From positions 806,001-870,000 of the forward strand of contig NZ_CP038271.1 of NCBI RefSeq assembly GCF_004571195.1: a DNA stretch of 64,000 nt, read 5' to 3'. This DNA comes from Legionella geestiana. GTDB lineage: Bacteria > Pseudomonadota > Gammaproteobacteria > Legionellales > Legionellaceae. Below are positions 63,762-64,000 of this stretch, one piece after another (positions within the stretch are counted from its first letter, which is position 1; every line of letters begins with the position of its first letter). Under the pieces are notes generated by a model. The model saw only the letters and a program-made list of their open reading frames with translations, had not been told where the DNA came from and ran no database searches. Both the position numbers and the translations under genes were made by a program.

Positions 63762-64000
63762 ATGAAGAAAGTACATTTGACGGGTGCGGCTCTTGCCGCT
63801 GGCGTTGCCGCCCTGTTTGCTGCAACACCCGTTCTGGCAGATGATGCAGCTCCTGCTGCGGCCTCCACCAGCGCCCCCATGGTGATGTGCGTAGGCGCCA
63901 ACTCCTGCAAAGGACAAAGCATGTGCAAAACAGCGACCAACGCCTGCAAGGGTCAGAACTCCTGCAAAGGCAACGGCGTTGTGCCCATGACCCAGGAAGA
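63762..64000 (+). CDS. bufA: BufA2-type (bufferin) metal-binding peptide precursor, cut by window end
   Basis: The first 79 codons of a gene that runs off the window. A signal peptide ending in VLADD is followed by an Ala-rich linker and Cys repeats: [20 protein letters not shown], then QNSCKGNG and PMTQEE. This is the pattern of the BufA2-type periplasmic bufferins, copper-handling peptides whose Cys are modified by BufB (DUF692) and BufC. The partners, if present, lie beyond the window. Start ATG 63762 has ggaattaat upstream, an acceptable site. Confidence 0.75.
   Translation, partial: MKKVHLTGAALAAGVAALFAATPVLADDAAPAAASTSAPMVMCVGANSCKGQSMCKTATNACKGQNSCKGNGVVPMTQE

Overview
The window reads as chromosome from a gammaproteobacterium of the Legionella group. 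The housekeeping blocks are typical gammaproteobacterial ones: yibN-grxC-secB-gpsA, def-fmt-rsmB, dprA-smg-topA, hflK-hflC-purA, rpmB-rpmG and rpoN-hpf. Between them sit large proteins with eukaryote-like folds of the kind delivered by the Dot/Icm system: two kinase-like proteins, a lipid-kinase-like protein with an ankyrin-type segment, and a 1353-residue helical protein. Base composition is moderately GC-rich, which would be high for Legionella, so I do not name a species.

Left edge (1-3.0 kb): decayed insertion sequences. There are two different IS4-type transposase remnants, a proline-rich C-terminal remnant, and an IS5-type element with 19-bp inverted ends whose transposase is frameshifted twice. 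3.0-5.2 kb: rhodanese/glutaredoxin/SecB/GpsA operon. 5.2-16.2 kb: accessory zone with two divergent kinase-fold proteins, murI, the 1353-residue protein and a QEGLA-type HExxxH metallopeptidase. 16.2-20.4 kb: a BamC-like mini-lipoprotein, dapA, a glycine-zipper lipoprotein and a RecB-like nuclease. 20.4-21.3 kb: a DinJ/YafQ pair with a broken toxin, and a repeat. 21.3-28.2 kb: epmA and the suf operon (sufR-B-C-D-S-U-T). 28.2-33.1 kb: a leader or small-RNA candidate, the ankyrin/lipid-kinase-like protein, a cold-shock protein, a ferrochelatase with extra cysteines, and a 124-bp tandem repeat array. 33.1-36.5 kb: glutaryl-CoA dehydrogenase and a fused E1 alpha/beta. 36.6-40.2 kb: an AT-rich island with a phage-type repressor, a 26-bp palindromic operator candidate, a methyltransferase, a VUT transporter and a gene cut by an amber codon.

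40.2-42.7 kb: cbpM-cbpA and a LysR regulator divided by a 23-bp inverted repeat. 42.6-44.4 kb is the most unusual stretch. A Fur-box-like dyad lies between two divergent 25-residue Cys-containing mini-genes. One is followed by a strong terminator and then a His/Cys-rich 150-residue protein. The other is followed directly by a divergent aromatic-amino-acid-hydroxylase-fold enzyme. I propose it as an iron-regulated peptide-modification or metal-handling locus. 44.4-53.7 kb: PBP4, orphan parB, rsmB, fmt, def, dprA, smg, topA. 53.7-56.9 kb: an alpha/beta hydrolase, an exported adenosine deaminase, more copies of the repeat family and a small exported protein. 56.9-63.6 kb: purA, hflC, hflK, trmB, rpmB, rpmG, rpoN, hpf. 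The right edge cuts a BufA2-type (bufferin) metal-binding peptide gene.

The repeat family at 32.3-33.1 kb recurs at 56.2 and, as a short piece, at 40.2 kb. Every copy lies between convergent gene ends, which suggests a structural or terminator role. No tRNA, rRNA or CRISPR array was recognised.
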